This document shows, in pieces, positions 17,975-26,248 of a stretch of 64,000 nucleotides of DNA (its first letter is position 1; each line of letters opens with the position of its first letter). Made by a program: the position numbers and the translations under genes. The stretch covers positions 1,550,001 through 1,614,000 of the forward strand of contig NZ_AP025487.1 in NCBI RefSeq assembly GCF_024347475.1. The letters are read 5' to 3'. The notes under the pieces were generated by a model that searched no databases, was not told where the DNA came from, and saw only the letters and a list, made by a program, of their open reading frames with translations. The stretch is from Vibrio fortis (GTDB lineage: Bacteria; Pseudomonadota; Gammaproteobacteria; Enterobacterales; Vibrionaceae).

Positions 17975-18283
17975 GTGCATAAAGACAACCCAATCCCAAC
18001 GAGGCTCAAAGCTGCGCGTAAAAAAGCTCGAATCACCCAAAAAGATTTGGGGGTTAAGATAGGTATGGAACCCAGTTCAGCAAGCGGAAGAATGAACCAC
18101 TACGAAAAAGGCAGGCATGTTCCTGACATTGGGACGCTGGAACGAATGGCGAGAGTACTAGGTGTTCCACTCAACTATTTTTTCTGTAGAGATGAATTAA
18201 GTGCGGAGCTAGCGTGTGCCATAGATAAGTTAAGTGATGAAGAGAAAGCCATTTTGTTGGAGAATATGAAGATCCACAAATAG
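17975..18283 (+). CDS. XRE/cI-type helix-turn-helix repressor
   Basis: Protein of 102 residues with a canonical HTH_3 domain: LKAARKKARITQKDLGVKIGMEPS followed, after a few residues, by a HYEKGRHVPDIGTLERMARVLGVP recognition stretch. A short C-terminal tail (DKLSDEEKAILLENM) is typical of small phage-like regulators. The start is GTG 17975; the codon before it is TAA, so no earlier start is possible. The ribosome binding site is poor, and a half operator overlaps the start, which suggests weak, self-repressed synthesis. It faces the helicase pair across two palindromic operators and is their likely repressor. Confidence 0.9.
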   Translation: MHKDNPIPTRLKAARKKARITQKDLGVKIGMEPSSASGRMNHYEKGRHVPDIGTLERMARVLGVPLNYFFCRDELSAELACAIDKLSDEEKAILLENMKIHK

Positions 18284-18390
18284 ACAAGCAATTACTATTT
18301 CCGTTCACAGTTGGCGATCCGTATATCACCAATTACTCAAACGTACCGCACTTCTTCAAGGATGTGATGATTTATGGCAACCTAAAGTAA
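18241..18390 (+). pseudogene. Possible C-terminal remnant of a lost gene
   Basis: A 49-codon open stretch, out of frame with the XRE gene end it overlaps, ends in TAA at 18388. It has protein-like composition (for example GEYEDPQIDKQLLFPFTVGD and PHFFKDVMIYGNLK). It has no start codon or ribosome binding site. It may be the tail of a gene cut when the island inserted. The parent family was not recognised, and it may be chance. Confidence 0.25.
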
Positions 18391-18829
18391 TGTATCGTTT
18401 GCATAAAGCAAGTAAGAGTTTTTAAATTCTAAAATGTTGACTAAAAGTGGCTATTTTTAAAGAGAACATCCCATGGTAACTAATGATAATAGAAGAAGTG
18501 TAGCCAAGCGTTTGTACATGTACACAATCGATAAAAACTACACATTTTTGGATAAACCTCAAGTGTACATGTACAAAAAACAATAGTCATACATACAACA
18601 ATAGCTTAAGGTTCTGTTATTTCTAAGAATTTATGTAGATATAAAGACGTGTACAACACCTGGTTCATAGGTAAGTTAAATAAGGTTTGGTGGAAACAGG
18701 TATTGTGTTCATTTCTGGCACCCCACTGACACTTTTTGGCCGGTAAAAGCGTTTCAATTTAACCGAAAGTCTATTTACCATAAAATACCTAATAATCATA
18801 TTCATAATCTTCGATTCAGAATACGTTTA
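18391..18829. other. Gene-free convergent spacer at the probable island edge
   Basis: No open reading frame worth calling lies between the XRE gene and the VpsS-like gene, which converge here. The spacer contains the two TGTACATGTACA palindromes listed separately and a half site GTGTACAAC at about 18649. No tRNA, integrase or clear attachment repeat was seen. Confidence 0.6.
18512..18576. repeat. Pair of palindromic 14-mers TTGTACATGTACAC / GTGTACATGTACAA
   Basis: The sites at 18512-18525 and 18563-18576 are exact reverse complements of each other, centred 51 bases apart. Each contains the perfect 12-base palindrome TGTACATGTACA. They look like operators, but no gene starts next to them. Confidence 0.7.
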
Positions 18830-20557
18830 TTAGGACTCTACTAATAAGCGATCGATCGCTTCTGTGATCTCTTTGGTTCTTACTGGTTTGGTAACGAAGT
18901 CATTCATACCTACATCTAAGCACGAACATTTGTCTTCATTTGATGTATGAGCTGTTAGTGCGACTATTGGTATGTCTATGTTGTTTTGCCTCATAACTTT
19001 GGTGGTTGTTAGGCCATCCATCACCGGCATTGAAACATCCATAAGAATAATGTCTATGGGTGCTTTGTCAGATTGAATAAAGTTAATGGCTTCTTTCCCG
19101 TTACTTGTGATGAAAACTTTGTGTCCTTGTCGCGACAGAATCAATTGAATAACCATCTGGTTCGTTGGATTGTCTTCTACGATTAACACAGAATATTGAG
19201 CCCTAAGCGGTTGGCTTGCCGCGTTGCACACTTCTTTCAACTGAGCATCTTTGTTTAACCGACTTAATACAGGCAATTGAACCTTAAAGCATGAGCCTTT
19301 GTTCAACTCACTCGTTACTTCGATTCTTCCATCCATTAGTTCCACCAAGCGCTTGGTGATGGCTAAACCTAGACCTGTTCCACCAAATCTACGTGTAATG
19401 GTGCTGTCCGCTTGAACAAACGGGCTGAATAACGATGCCAATTGTTGAGGATTCATGCCAATACCAGTGTCTTCTACGGATATATGGAAAGCACTTTGCT
19501 GGTAATGAATACCGATATTAACTTCTCCTCGCTCAGTAAACTTAATGGCATTGCCGACTAAGTTAAATAGGATTTGAGCAAGTCTCGTTTGGTCGATGTA
19601 ATGTAGCTCGTGCTCGGGCATTTCACAGGTTAGATTTAGCGTTAACCCTTTAGCGTCAGCTATCTTAGTTTGTTCTGATAAAACAAAAGTTACAGTGTCT
19701 CTTACATTATTCCATTGAGGCGCTAAAGAAAAACAGCCGGATTCAATTTTAGAGAAGTCTAGTACGTCGCTTATAATGGCCAGCAAGAGTTCAGAGGATG
19801 TTCCCATGCTTTGAATGATCGAGCGTTGTTCATTGGTTAAGTCTGAGCACTTTAATGTCTCTATTAATCCGATAATGGCATTAAGTGGTGTGCGCAGCTC
19901 GTGACTCATCATTGCTAAGAATTCGGATTTGGCTTTGTTTGCACGCTCTTCTTCTTTACGCGCAGAGATGAGTTCAGCTGTACGCTCTCTAACCGTTGCT
20001 TCTAACTTCTCTTTGTTTTCGATGTCGAACACTGCGCGTTCAATTAGTGGTCGGAAACGGTTCAGTGTGGCTTTCGTTTCAACACTAAAGTGTTTTGTAT
20101 TGGAATGGATAAAAACGATCACAGATTGAGTTAAGCCTGTGTCGATACCGGTCATTAATACGGAATTGATTTGGTCAAGTAATATTGAATTAAGTGAACT
20201 AAACTCTGGCAGACTGCGTGGCTCAAATAAAATTGTGCATTCACCGTTTATAACGCGCGATAACTTTCCTGAGTCTTGCCACTGAATATTTTCATAAGCA
20301 CGGTTGTTCGCTAGGAGCGTTTTAAAACTATCTTGGTTGTTTACACGTGAAATTACGATGAAATCGTCAAATTTTATATACTTCTTAAGAACTAGTTCTA
20401 GGCTGGAAAATATATCAGAAATAGAGTTAGCCTTGCTAATTTCAGAGATAGTCGACAATATCACCCTATTCTCTTCAGCTAAACTACGCTCGCGTGATTT
20501 GGCCCTTTCTAACTGTACCAACGCCTCTTGTAGCGCTTCCTGGTTGTCCGTACCCAT
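18830..20557 (-). CDS. vpsS: Hybrid sensor histidine kinase, VpsS-like (NosP partner)
   Basis: Cytoplasmic hybrid kinase of 575 residues without membrane segments. An N-terminal coiled coil and GAF-like sensory region (about 1-190) is followed by the H-box MMSHELRTPLNAIIGL, a HATPase with an NLVGNAIKFT N-box and GGTGLGLAITKRLVE, and a C-terminal receiver with VLIVEDN, the phospho-acceptor in LMDVSMPVMDG and the KPVR lysine. There is no HPt domain, so phosphate must go to an external HPt such as LuxU. Its start overlaps the stop of the FIST/NosP gene upstream by one base. In V. cholerae the same neighbours (VC1444/VC1445) are NosP and VpsS, where NO bound by NosP controls the kinase and biofilm formation. 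The symbol rests on this synteny and architecture. Confidence 0.78.
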   Translation of the reverse strand: MGTDNQEALQEALVQLERAKSRERSLAEENRVILSTISEISKANSISDIFSSLELVLKKYIKFDDFIVISRVNNQDSFKTLLANNRAYENIQWQDSGKLSRVINGECTILFEPRSLPEFSSLNSILLDQINSVLMTGIDTGLTQSVIVFIHSNTKHFSVETKATLNRFRPLIERAVFDIENKEKLEATVRERTAELISARKEEERANKAKSEFLAMMSHELRTPLNAIIGLIETLKCSDLTNEQRSIIQSMGTSSELLLAIISDVLDFSKIESGCFSLAPQWNNVRDTVTFVLSEQTKIADAKGLTLNLTCEMPEHELHYIDQTRLAQILFNLVGNAIKFTERGEVNIGIHYQQSAFHISVEDTGIGMNPQQLASLFSPFVQADSTITRRFGGTGLGLAITKRLVELMDGRIEVTSELNKGSCFKVQLPVLSRLNKDAQLKEVCNAASQPLRAQYSVLIVEDNPTNQMVIQLILSRQGHKVFITSNGKEAINFIQSDKAPIDIILMDVSMPVMDGLTTTKVMRQNNIDIPIVALTAHTSNEDKCSCLDVGMNDFVTKPVRTKEITEAIDRLLVES

Positions 20558-21741
20558 TATTTCTTTAACCTATAAAAAGTGGCCGACGACACCATTAAAT
20601 TACCGTGCGCATTTTCACCACCACAAAGACGTCCTTGTTCGCCAAACGTGAATGGACATATGTATGGAAGCCCATTAAGTGCTTGATTTATTTGTGTGCA
20701 GACTTCGTCCATATCCTGTTTTAAGCTCAACATAGGCCCTGCGCAAAAGATGTTGATCGCACCCAGTTTCTCTTCATGATCCATGTCGTTAAAATAAGAT
20801 GAATGTATGATATTGGCGGCTCTGCTGATGATCTGTTTTCTAGAGCCCTGCATTAAGTTGATCACATCACCTTCATTAATATCGGTAAATAGTTCAATGC
20901 CTTTGCACTCTGTTTGTCTAATTGAATGTGACAATTTGAAATAAGGTGTCTTATACGAAGAGCCGACCTTTCGGCCCAAAGGATAAACGGATGACTGCTC
21001 GAAAATAAAACCGTCATCAGAGTTCCCTAAGTGGTAATTGGTCCACTCATTATAGACGTCCACAGCGGGTCTATTATCAATTTCCTGAAGTATACGATCT
21101 CGAGCTTTAGTCACTGTGCCAGAAAATTGAGTTGGCGTATGCCCTGCATTTAGTGAGCTATATACAGATTGAGATGAGAAAAAGACAGTGAGAGAAACCC
21201 CGTTAATAGAAACGAGATCTTCGGTAAAGATACTCCAATTACCAGAAACTTTATTGTCAGCGGCACTACCACCAATGATTGGCACTTCGGTGCCGAATTT
21301 CGCATCGATCGCATTCATGACTGTTTCTTCATTCCCTGGAGTTGAATGAAGAAGAATAAGGTCTGGTACTTCCCCTACGCGATCAGCCTTTCTCAAAGCC
21401 ATATCTATTGCATGATGGGTACTAGAGGTAACATCACTTTCAAAGCTCTGTATCCCTGTGCCGTAGGCGTTTATCCCCGAGTCATAGATGGCTAACACAC
21501 CAATCACGGGGCCAGAATGAAAACCCGTCTCTGTCATTATCCCATGACAAGTCGTGCAACCATGAACTGGTGTATCTGGCAGTTGTTGTTTAAGCAACTC
21601 TTGAACTGAGAACGTTGAATATTCTTCAGTGCAGTAGCAGATAAGGCAGGCAATCTCATGAGTTCGCTCTAAACCAGCGAGGAGCTCATGAACAGCGACG
21701 ACGTTGTCATGTGAGTAGGAAACTTTAGAGAGAAACTTCAT
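20557..21741 (-). CDS. nosP: FIST-domain NO-sensing haemoprotein, NosP-like
   Basis: Protein of 394 residues covering FIST_N and FIST_C. Typical features are HGCTTCHGIMTETGF near residue 80, PIIGGSAADN, and a C-terminal NIFCAGPMLSL ... PYICPFTFGEQG stretch. NosP proteins use this fold to bind haem and nitric oxide and regulate a histidine kinase encoded beside them; the adjacent hybrid kinase fits that. It lies near the cbb3 oxidase genes, as in other vibrios. Ribosome binding is unclear because a palindrome lies immediately before the ATG. Confidence 0.85.
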   Translation of the reverse strand: MKFLSKVSYSHDNVVAVHELLAGLERTHEIACLICYCTEEYSTFSVQELLKQQLPDTPVHGCTTCHGIMTETGFHSGPVIGVLAIYDSGINAYGTGIQSFESDVTSSTHHAIDMALRKADRVGEVPDLILLHSTPGNEETVMNAIDAKFGTEVPIIGGSAADNKVSGNWSIFTEDLVSINGVSLTVFFSSQSVYSSLNAGHTPTQFSGTVTKARDRILQEIDNRPAVDVYNEWTNYHLGNSDDGFIFEQSSVYPLGRKVGSSYKTPYFKLSHSIRQTECKGIELFTDINEGDVINLMQGSRKQIISRAANIIHSSYFNDMDHEEKLGAINIFCAGPMLSLKQDMDEVCTQINQALNGLPYICPFTFGEQGRLCGGENAHGNLMVSSATFYRLKK

Positions 21742-21749
21742 AAACGCTT

Positions 21750-21765
21750 GATTAATTTATTAATC
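21750..21765. promoter_or_regulatory. Palindrome GATTAATTTATTAATC just before nosP
   Basis: Perfect 7-base arms GATTAAT/ATTAATC surround TT, ending 9 bases before the nosP ATG (21741). It overlaps the place of the ribosome binding site, so a bound protein or hairpin would block expression. The regulator is unknown. Confidence 0.45.
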
Positions 21766-21841
21766 GGTCAGTTATACCATTTTGAAGCATGAGTTTTTAC
21801 TGATTTAGTACAAGTTTATCCCACCTCCGACCTCATAATGC

Positions 21842-22204
21842 TTATTTTGAGAGGGTCACCGAAACTCGATGGCCTTGTTGCGGGGTTGTGACTGTTATTT
21901 GTGATGTCGGTTCATCGGTTGTAAGTAACCAAGAAGATGGACTTTTTACAACTAGAGTTCCTTTTCCATCATAGTTAATAGCAATTTTGTTACTTTCAGA
22001 TGTTTCGATTAAATAGCCATGATTATCACTTGAAACACTAACATTATATTTATCAATAGTAATTTCACACGGGGCTGAAAGAATACAGTCAACCGTTTCG
22101 TTATTTTCGTATGTTACTGTTCTCCAAGTAAATGCAGCTACTAAAATAGACAACATGACGATAATTTGTACAAGCCTGCCTTTTGTGAGCTTTTGTGCTG
22201 CCAT
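21842..22204 (-). CDS. Small membrane-anchored hypothetical protein
   Basis: Protein of 120 residues with one N-terminal hydrophobic segment (VQIIVMLSILVAAFTWRTV, about 12-30) and a predicted periplasmic part rich in beta-strand residues, containing two cysteines in CILSAPC (about 40-46). No family was recognised. It is divergent from ccoN across a 258-base gap, and similar small genes sit at this place in vibrios. A role around cytochrome oxidase is only a guess from position. Confidence 0.65.
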   Translation of the reverse strand: MAAQKLTKGRLVQIIVMLSILVAAFTWRTVTYENNETVDCILSAPCEITIDKYNVSVSSDNHGYLIETSESNKIAINYDGKGTLVVKSPSSWLLTTDEPTSQITVTTPQQGHRVSVTLSK

Positions 22205-22462
22205 TTTATCCTTTACTCCTTGTTACAAAGTTCAAAGTTTTTAAATAAAAATACATTTCCTGACCAACCGTAAGGTTACTACTCTGTCATTGATTTGTTA
22301 ATTCAAGTATAGTGTCGCGTTGAAAATGCCACTTTTTTTTAAAATCAGCAAGCGGAAATAAAGTTCTGAATAGTCTGAGTTTCTTTTTCTGATTTGGGTG
22401 GCATTACGACGTGAGTCGTGTTGGAAGTAAAGTGTAGTAAATAAGAAATTGGAAGCATGCAA

Positions 22463-23890
22463 ATGAGCCAAGAAAAGCAGCTTGAACAAAACTACAACTA
22501 TACGGTCGTCCGTCAGTTCACCTTAGTAACTATTCTTTGGGGTATTGTCGGTATGGGCGTTGGTGTTTTGATTGCCGCTCAATTAGTTTGGCCACAGCTA
22601 AACTTTGATACGCCGTGGCTGACGTACAGTCGTTTACGTCCCCTGCATACTAATGCGGTTATTTTTGCGTTCGGTACAAGTGCCCTGTTTGCAACATCAT
22701 ATTATGTTGTACAACGCACCTGTCAGACGCGTCTCTTTGGTGGTCCACTCGTAGCCTTCACCTTCTGGGGTTGGCAAGCGATTATTCTGTCCGCTGCAAT
22801 TACTTTACCGTTAGGTCTAACCTCTGGTAAAGAATATGCAGAACTTGAATGGCCAATCGATATCGCTATCACGCTTGTGTGGGTAGCTTATGCAATCGTG
22901 TTCTTTGGAACAATGATTAAGCGTAAGACGTCACACATCTACGTAGCAAACTGGTTCTTCGGAGCCTTCATTATCACGGTTGCCGTGTTGCACATCGTTA
23001 ACAGCCTAGCTGTTCCTGTATCTGCGTTTAAATCGTACTCGATTTACTCAGGTGCTATCGATGCAATGGTACAATGGTGGTACGGTCACAACGCGGTAGG
23101 CTTCCTGTTAACAGCTGGTTTCCTAGGTATGATGTACTACTTCGTACCTAAGCAAGCTGAACGCCCTGTTTATTCTTACCGTCTATCGATTGTTCACTTC
23201 TGGGCTCTAGTGTCTCTGTATATCTGGGCTGGTCCTCACCACCTGCACTACACAGCACTACCTGACTGGACTCAATCTCTAGGTATGGTTATGTCTCTTG
23301 TTCTATTCGCTCCTTCTTGGGGTGGTATGATCAACGGTATCATGACTCTATCTGGTGCGTGGCATAAGCTACGTTACGACCCTATCCTACGTTTCCTAAT
23401 CGTTTCTCTATCATTCTACGGCATGTCGACTTTCGAAGGCCCGATGATGGCTATTAAAACGGTTAACGCACTATCTCACTACACTGACTGGACTATCGGT
23501 CACGTACACTCTGGTGCATTAGGTTGGGTTGCAATGGTTTCTATCGGTTCTGTTTACCACTTAGTTCCAAAACTATTTGGTCAAGAGCGTATGTACTCTG
23601 TATCTCTAATCAACGTTCACTTCTGGTTGGCAACAATCGGTACTGTTTTCTACATCGTAGCAATGTGGATCTCAGGTGTAATGCAAGGTCTGATGTGGCG
23701 TGCAGTTAACTCTGACGGTACGTTGACTTACAGCTTTGTTGAGTCTGTAGAAGCATCTTACCCATTCTACTTTGTACGTTTCCTAGGTGGTTTCATCTTC
23801 CTAACTGGTATGTTCTTAATGGCATACAACACGTACAAAACTGTTACAGCACCAAAAGCTAGCTTAAAAGCTATCGCGCAACCGGCTTAA
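22463..23890 (+). CDS. ccoN: cbb3-type cytochrome c oxidase subunit I (CcoN)
   Basis: Catalytic haem-copper subunit of the high-affinity cbb3 oxidase, about 475 residues with about 12 membrane helices. Conserved histidine regions are visible: [13 protein letters not shown] (low-spin haem), [10 protein letters not shown] (CuB), [13 protein letters not shown] and [15 protein letters not shown]. It reduces oxygen at low oxygen tension. The start is set at ATG 22463, with GGAAG 7 bases upstream; an ATG two codons earlier would leave a spacing of one base. It is the first gene of ccoNOQP. No good FNR box was found in its promoter region. Confidence 0.97.
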   Translation: MSQEKQLEQNYNYTVVRQFTLVTILWGIVGMGVGVLIAAQLVWPQLNFDTPWLTYSRLRPLHTNAVIFAFGTSALFATSYYVVQRTCQTRLFGGPLVAFTFWGWQAIILSAAITLPLGLTSGKEYAELEWPIDIAITLVWVAYAIVFFGTMIKRKTSHIYVANWFFGAFIITVAVLHIVNSLAVPVSAFKSYSIYSGAIDAMVQWWYGHNAVGFLLTAGFLGMMYYFVPKQAERPVYSYRLSIVHFWALVSLYIWAGPHHLHYTALPDWTQSLGMVMSLVLFAPSWGGMINGIMTLSGAWHKLRYDPILRFLIVSLSFYGMSTFEGPMMAIKTVNALSHYTDWTIGHVHSGALGWVAMVSIGSVYHLVPKLFGQERMYSVSLINVHFWLATIGTVFYIVAMWISGVMQGLMWRAVNSDGTLTYSFVESVEASYPFYFVRFLGGFIFLTGMFLMAYNTYKTVTAPKASLKAIAQPA

Positions 23891-23902
23891 GGAGATTTAA
23901 GA

Positions 23903-24523
23903 ATGAGCTCAAATTCAAATAATCGCCATGAGTTGGTAGAAAAAAACGTTGGCTTGCTAGCAATCCTGATCGTTATCGCAATCAGCTTCGGTGCTCTTGT
24001 AGAGATCACTCCTCTTATCTTCCAAAAGCAGACAACTGAACCTGTAGATAATCTACGTGTTTACTCTGCTCTTGAGATGGAAGGTCGTGATATCTACATT
24101 CGTGAAGGTTGTAACGTATGTCACAGCCAAATGATTCGTCCATTCCGTTCTGAGACTGAGCGTTACGGCCACTACTCTGTAGCGGGCGAAAGCGTTTGGG
24201 AACACCCATTCCTATGGGGCTCTAAGCGTACTGGCCCGGATCTAGCGCGTGTTGGTGATCGTTACTCTGATGAGTGGCACCGTGTTCACCTAATTGACCC
24301 TCGTGAACTTGTTCCAGAGTCAAACATGCCTGGTTTCCCATGGCTAGAAGACAATGTACTTGATGGTAAATTGACTCAGCAGAAGCTTGAACTCTTCCGC
24401 AATCAATTTGGCGTTCCTTACACAGACGAACAGATTGCTAACGCGAAGCAAGATGTTGAAGGCAAAACAGAGATGGATGCAATCATTGCTTACCTTCAAT
24501 CTCTTGGCCACGCAATGAAATAA
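23903..24523 (+). CDS. ccoO: cbb3-type cytochrome c oxidase subunit II (CcoO)
   Basis: Membrane-anchored mono-haem cytochrome c of 206 residues: one N-terminal membrane helix (about 17-37), then the haem c site CNVCH followed by [10 protein letters not shown], and the methionine region [10 protein letters not shown]. It passes electrons from CcoP to CcoN. It starts 12 bases after ccoN with AGGAG in front. Confidence 0.97.
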   Translation: MSSNSNNRHELVEKNVGLLAILIVIAISFGALVEITPLIFQKQTTEPVDNLRVYSALEMEGRDIYIREGCNVCHSQMIRPFRSETERYGHYSVAGESVWEHPFLWGSKRTGPDLARVGDRYSDEWHRVHLIDPRELVPESNMPGFPWLEDNVLDGKLTQQKLELFRNQFGVPYTDEQIANAKQDVEGKTEMDAIIAYLQSLGHAMK

Positions 24524-24532
24524 GGAATGACT

Positions 24533-24706
24533 ATGGACATTATTACATTTCAAAGCGTTTGGACTGTGACCGTTTTTGCTTGTTTTATCGGCATCGTTTG
24601 GTGGGCATTTGGCAAGAATCGTAAATCTCGTTTCGAAGACGATGCAAACCTAGTTTTTGCGGATGAAGCTGAAACGAGTTCAAAAGAACAAGGAGTGACT
24701 AAGTAA
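24533..24706 (+). CDS. ccoQ: cbb3-type oxidase small subunit CcoQ
   Basis: 57-residue protein (starts MDIITFQSVW, ends KEQGVTK) with one membrane helix (about 8-26) and a polar tail. CcoQ stabilises the CcoP-CcoNO complex. The start at ATG 24533 has AAGGA 6 bases upstream; an ATG at 24527 is too close to it. The stop overlaps the ccoP ATG by one base (TAATG). Confidence 0.92.
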   Translation: MDIITFQSVWTVTVFACFIGIVWWAFGKNRKSRFEDDANLVFADEAETSSKEQGVTK

Positions 24707-25680
24707 TGAGTACATTCTGGAGTATCTGGGTTTCCGTAATTACTATCGGTACACTCATTGGTTGTGCGGTTTTACTTCGCTCATGCTTCTCGAACAAAAC
24801 GGGTATTGAAGAAGGTGATGACATGGGTCATGAATACGATGGTATTCGTGAGCTAAACAACCCTCTTCCGAAGTGGTGGACTTACCTATTTATCGGCACA
24901 CTTGTGTTCGCGGTAATCTACTTCATCCTTTATCCAGGTCTAGGTAACTTTAAAGGTGTTCTAGGTTGGACAAGTTCTGACCAGACCGTTACTTCGGTAG
25001 CACAGTCTCGTGCTTCTGTAGTTGACGCGCAACAGAACAAGCGACTAGACCAGTATGCGAAAGAGCTAGACGACGCTAACAACTACTTTGGCGAAGCGTT
25101 TAACCAACTTGCATACGATGATAACGGTCTTCGTTCGATCCCTGATATCGCATCAGACTCTGAAGCAATTAAAGTAGGTCAACGTCTGTTCCTACAAAAT
25201 TGTTCTCAGTGTCACGGTTCGGATGCACGTGGTCAGAAAGGTTTCCCTAACCTAACTGACGATGCTTGGCTATACGGCGGTGAGCCGGAAGCGATCCTAA
25301 CGACAGTACTACACGGTCGTGTTGGTCAAATGCCAGGTTGGAAAGACGCTCTTGGCGAAGAAGGCGTGAAAGAAGTAGTTAGCTACACTCTTAGCCTTTC
25401 TGGTCGTAGCGTTAACGCTCGTGAAGCTGAAGCTGGTAAAGCTCGTTTCGTAGTGTGTGCAGCGTGTCACGGTACAGATGGTAAAGGTAACCCTGCTGTA
25501 GGTGCACCTGACCTGACTGACCGCGATTGGTTGTTCGGCGATTCTCGTGCAGATGTAACAGAAACTGTAATGTACGGCCGTTCTGGTGTAATGCCAGCAT
25601 GGAAGGACATTCTAGGTGAAGAAAAAGTTCAACTAGTTTCTGCTTACGTGTGGAGCTTAAGCAACTCAGATAATAAGTAA
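24706..25680 (+). CDS. ccoP: cbb3-type cytochrome c oxidase subunit III (CcoP)
   Basis: Di-haem cytochrome c of 324 residues. There are two N-terminal membrane helices (about 5-25 and 60-80) and two haem sites, CSQCH and CAACH, each followed by a methionine ligand region (GQMPGWKD and GVMPAWKD). It accepts electrons from soluble or bc1-linked cytochrome c. It ends the structural operon and is followed by a terminator. Confidence 0.97.
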   Translation: MSTFWSIWVSVITIGTLIGCAVLLRSCFSNKTGIEEGDDMGHEYDGIRELNNPLPKWWTYLFIGTLVFAVIYFILYPGLGNFKGVLGWTSSDQTVTSVAQSRASVVDAQQNKRLDQYAKELDDANNYFGEAFNQLAYDDNGLRSIPDIASDSEAIKVGQRLFLQNCSQCHGSDARGQKGFPNLTDDAWLYGGEPEAILTTVLHGRVGQMPGWKDALGEEGVKEVVSYTLSLSGRSVNAREAEAGKARFVVCAACHGTDGKGNPAVGAPDLTDRDWLFGDSRADVTETVMYGRSGVMPAWKDILGEEKVQLVSAYVWSLSNSDNK

Positions 25681-25690
25681 CATTTCAATA

Positions 25691-25713
25691 ACAGCCCCTT
25701 TCTTAGGGGCTGT
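25691..25713 (+). terminator. Terminator after ccoP
   Basis: 8-base-pair stem ACAGCCCC/GGGGCTGT with a 7-base loop, followed by CTTTCCTTTATTTT. The T-rich tail is interrupted, so partial read-through into fixH is possible. Confidence 0.75.
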
Positions 25714-25765
25714 CTTTCCTTTATTTTATAAACACTTCTTTTTATTCTTTTTCGAGATCTTTTTT

Positions 25766-26245
25766 ATGGTAAAGCCTTGGTATAAACAGTTTTGGCCGTG
25801 GTTCTTAATCGCGTTGCCTGCGACAGTTGTGGTCTGGACGATCTTAACGGTTATTGTATTTACACAGAACTCTGTCGACTTGGTCACTGAGGATTACTAT
25901 AAAAAAGGGAAAGGCATTAATGTCGATATCTCTAAGGTTAACGTAGCAAAAGAACTAGGCTTGTCAGCAGACATTTCTGAGCGTGGTGAGTCAATCATCA
26001 TTTCTTTAGATAAAGGCAAACTTGAGCACTTCCCTGCGATCAGTGCCATGTTTGTTCACCGCACCCTGCCTGACCGCGACTTCACACAACTGCTTACAGC
26101 GAACGCACAGGGCGATTACGTGCTTAACACTGACCATGAGATTGAAGGCCCTTGGTTCATTGAATTGACGCCACACAACGAAGAATGGTTGGTGCAAGGC
26201 CGTATCACCTTCCCTCTAGAAAACAAAATCAAACTAGAGAACTAA
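25766..26245 (+). CDS. ccoH: FixH/CcoH family oxidase assembly protein
   Basis: Protein of 159 residues with one N-terminal membrane helix (FLIALPATVVVWTILTVIVF) followed by the FixH-typical VTEDYYKKGKGIN motif and a periplasmic beta-rich domain. FixH proteins support cbb3 oxidase maturation together with the copper ATPase CcoI, whose gene starts 3 bases downstream. Confidence 0.9.
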   Translation: MVKPWYKQFWPWFLIALPATVVVWTILTVIVFTQNSVDLVTEDYYKKGKGINVDISKVNVAKELGLSADISERGESIIISLDKGKLEHFPAISAMFVHRTLPDRDFTQLLTANAQGDYVLNTDHEIEGPWFIELTPHNEEWLVQGRITFPLENKIKLEN

Positions 26246-26248
26246 AGT

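Noticed and set aside
22205..22462. TTGATTTGTTAATTCAAG as an FNR box for ccoN
   Set aside because: The first half matches but the spacing and second half do not give TTGAT-N4-ATCAA.
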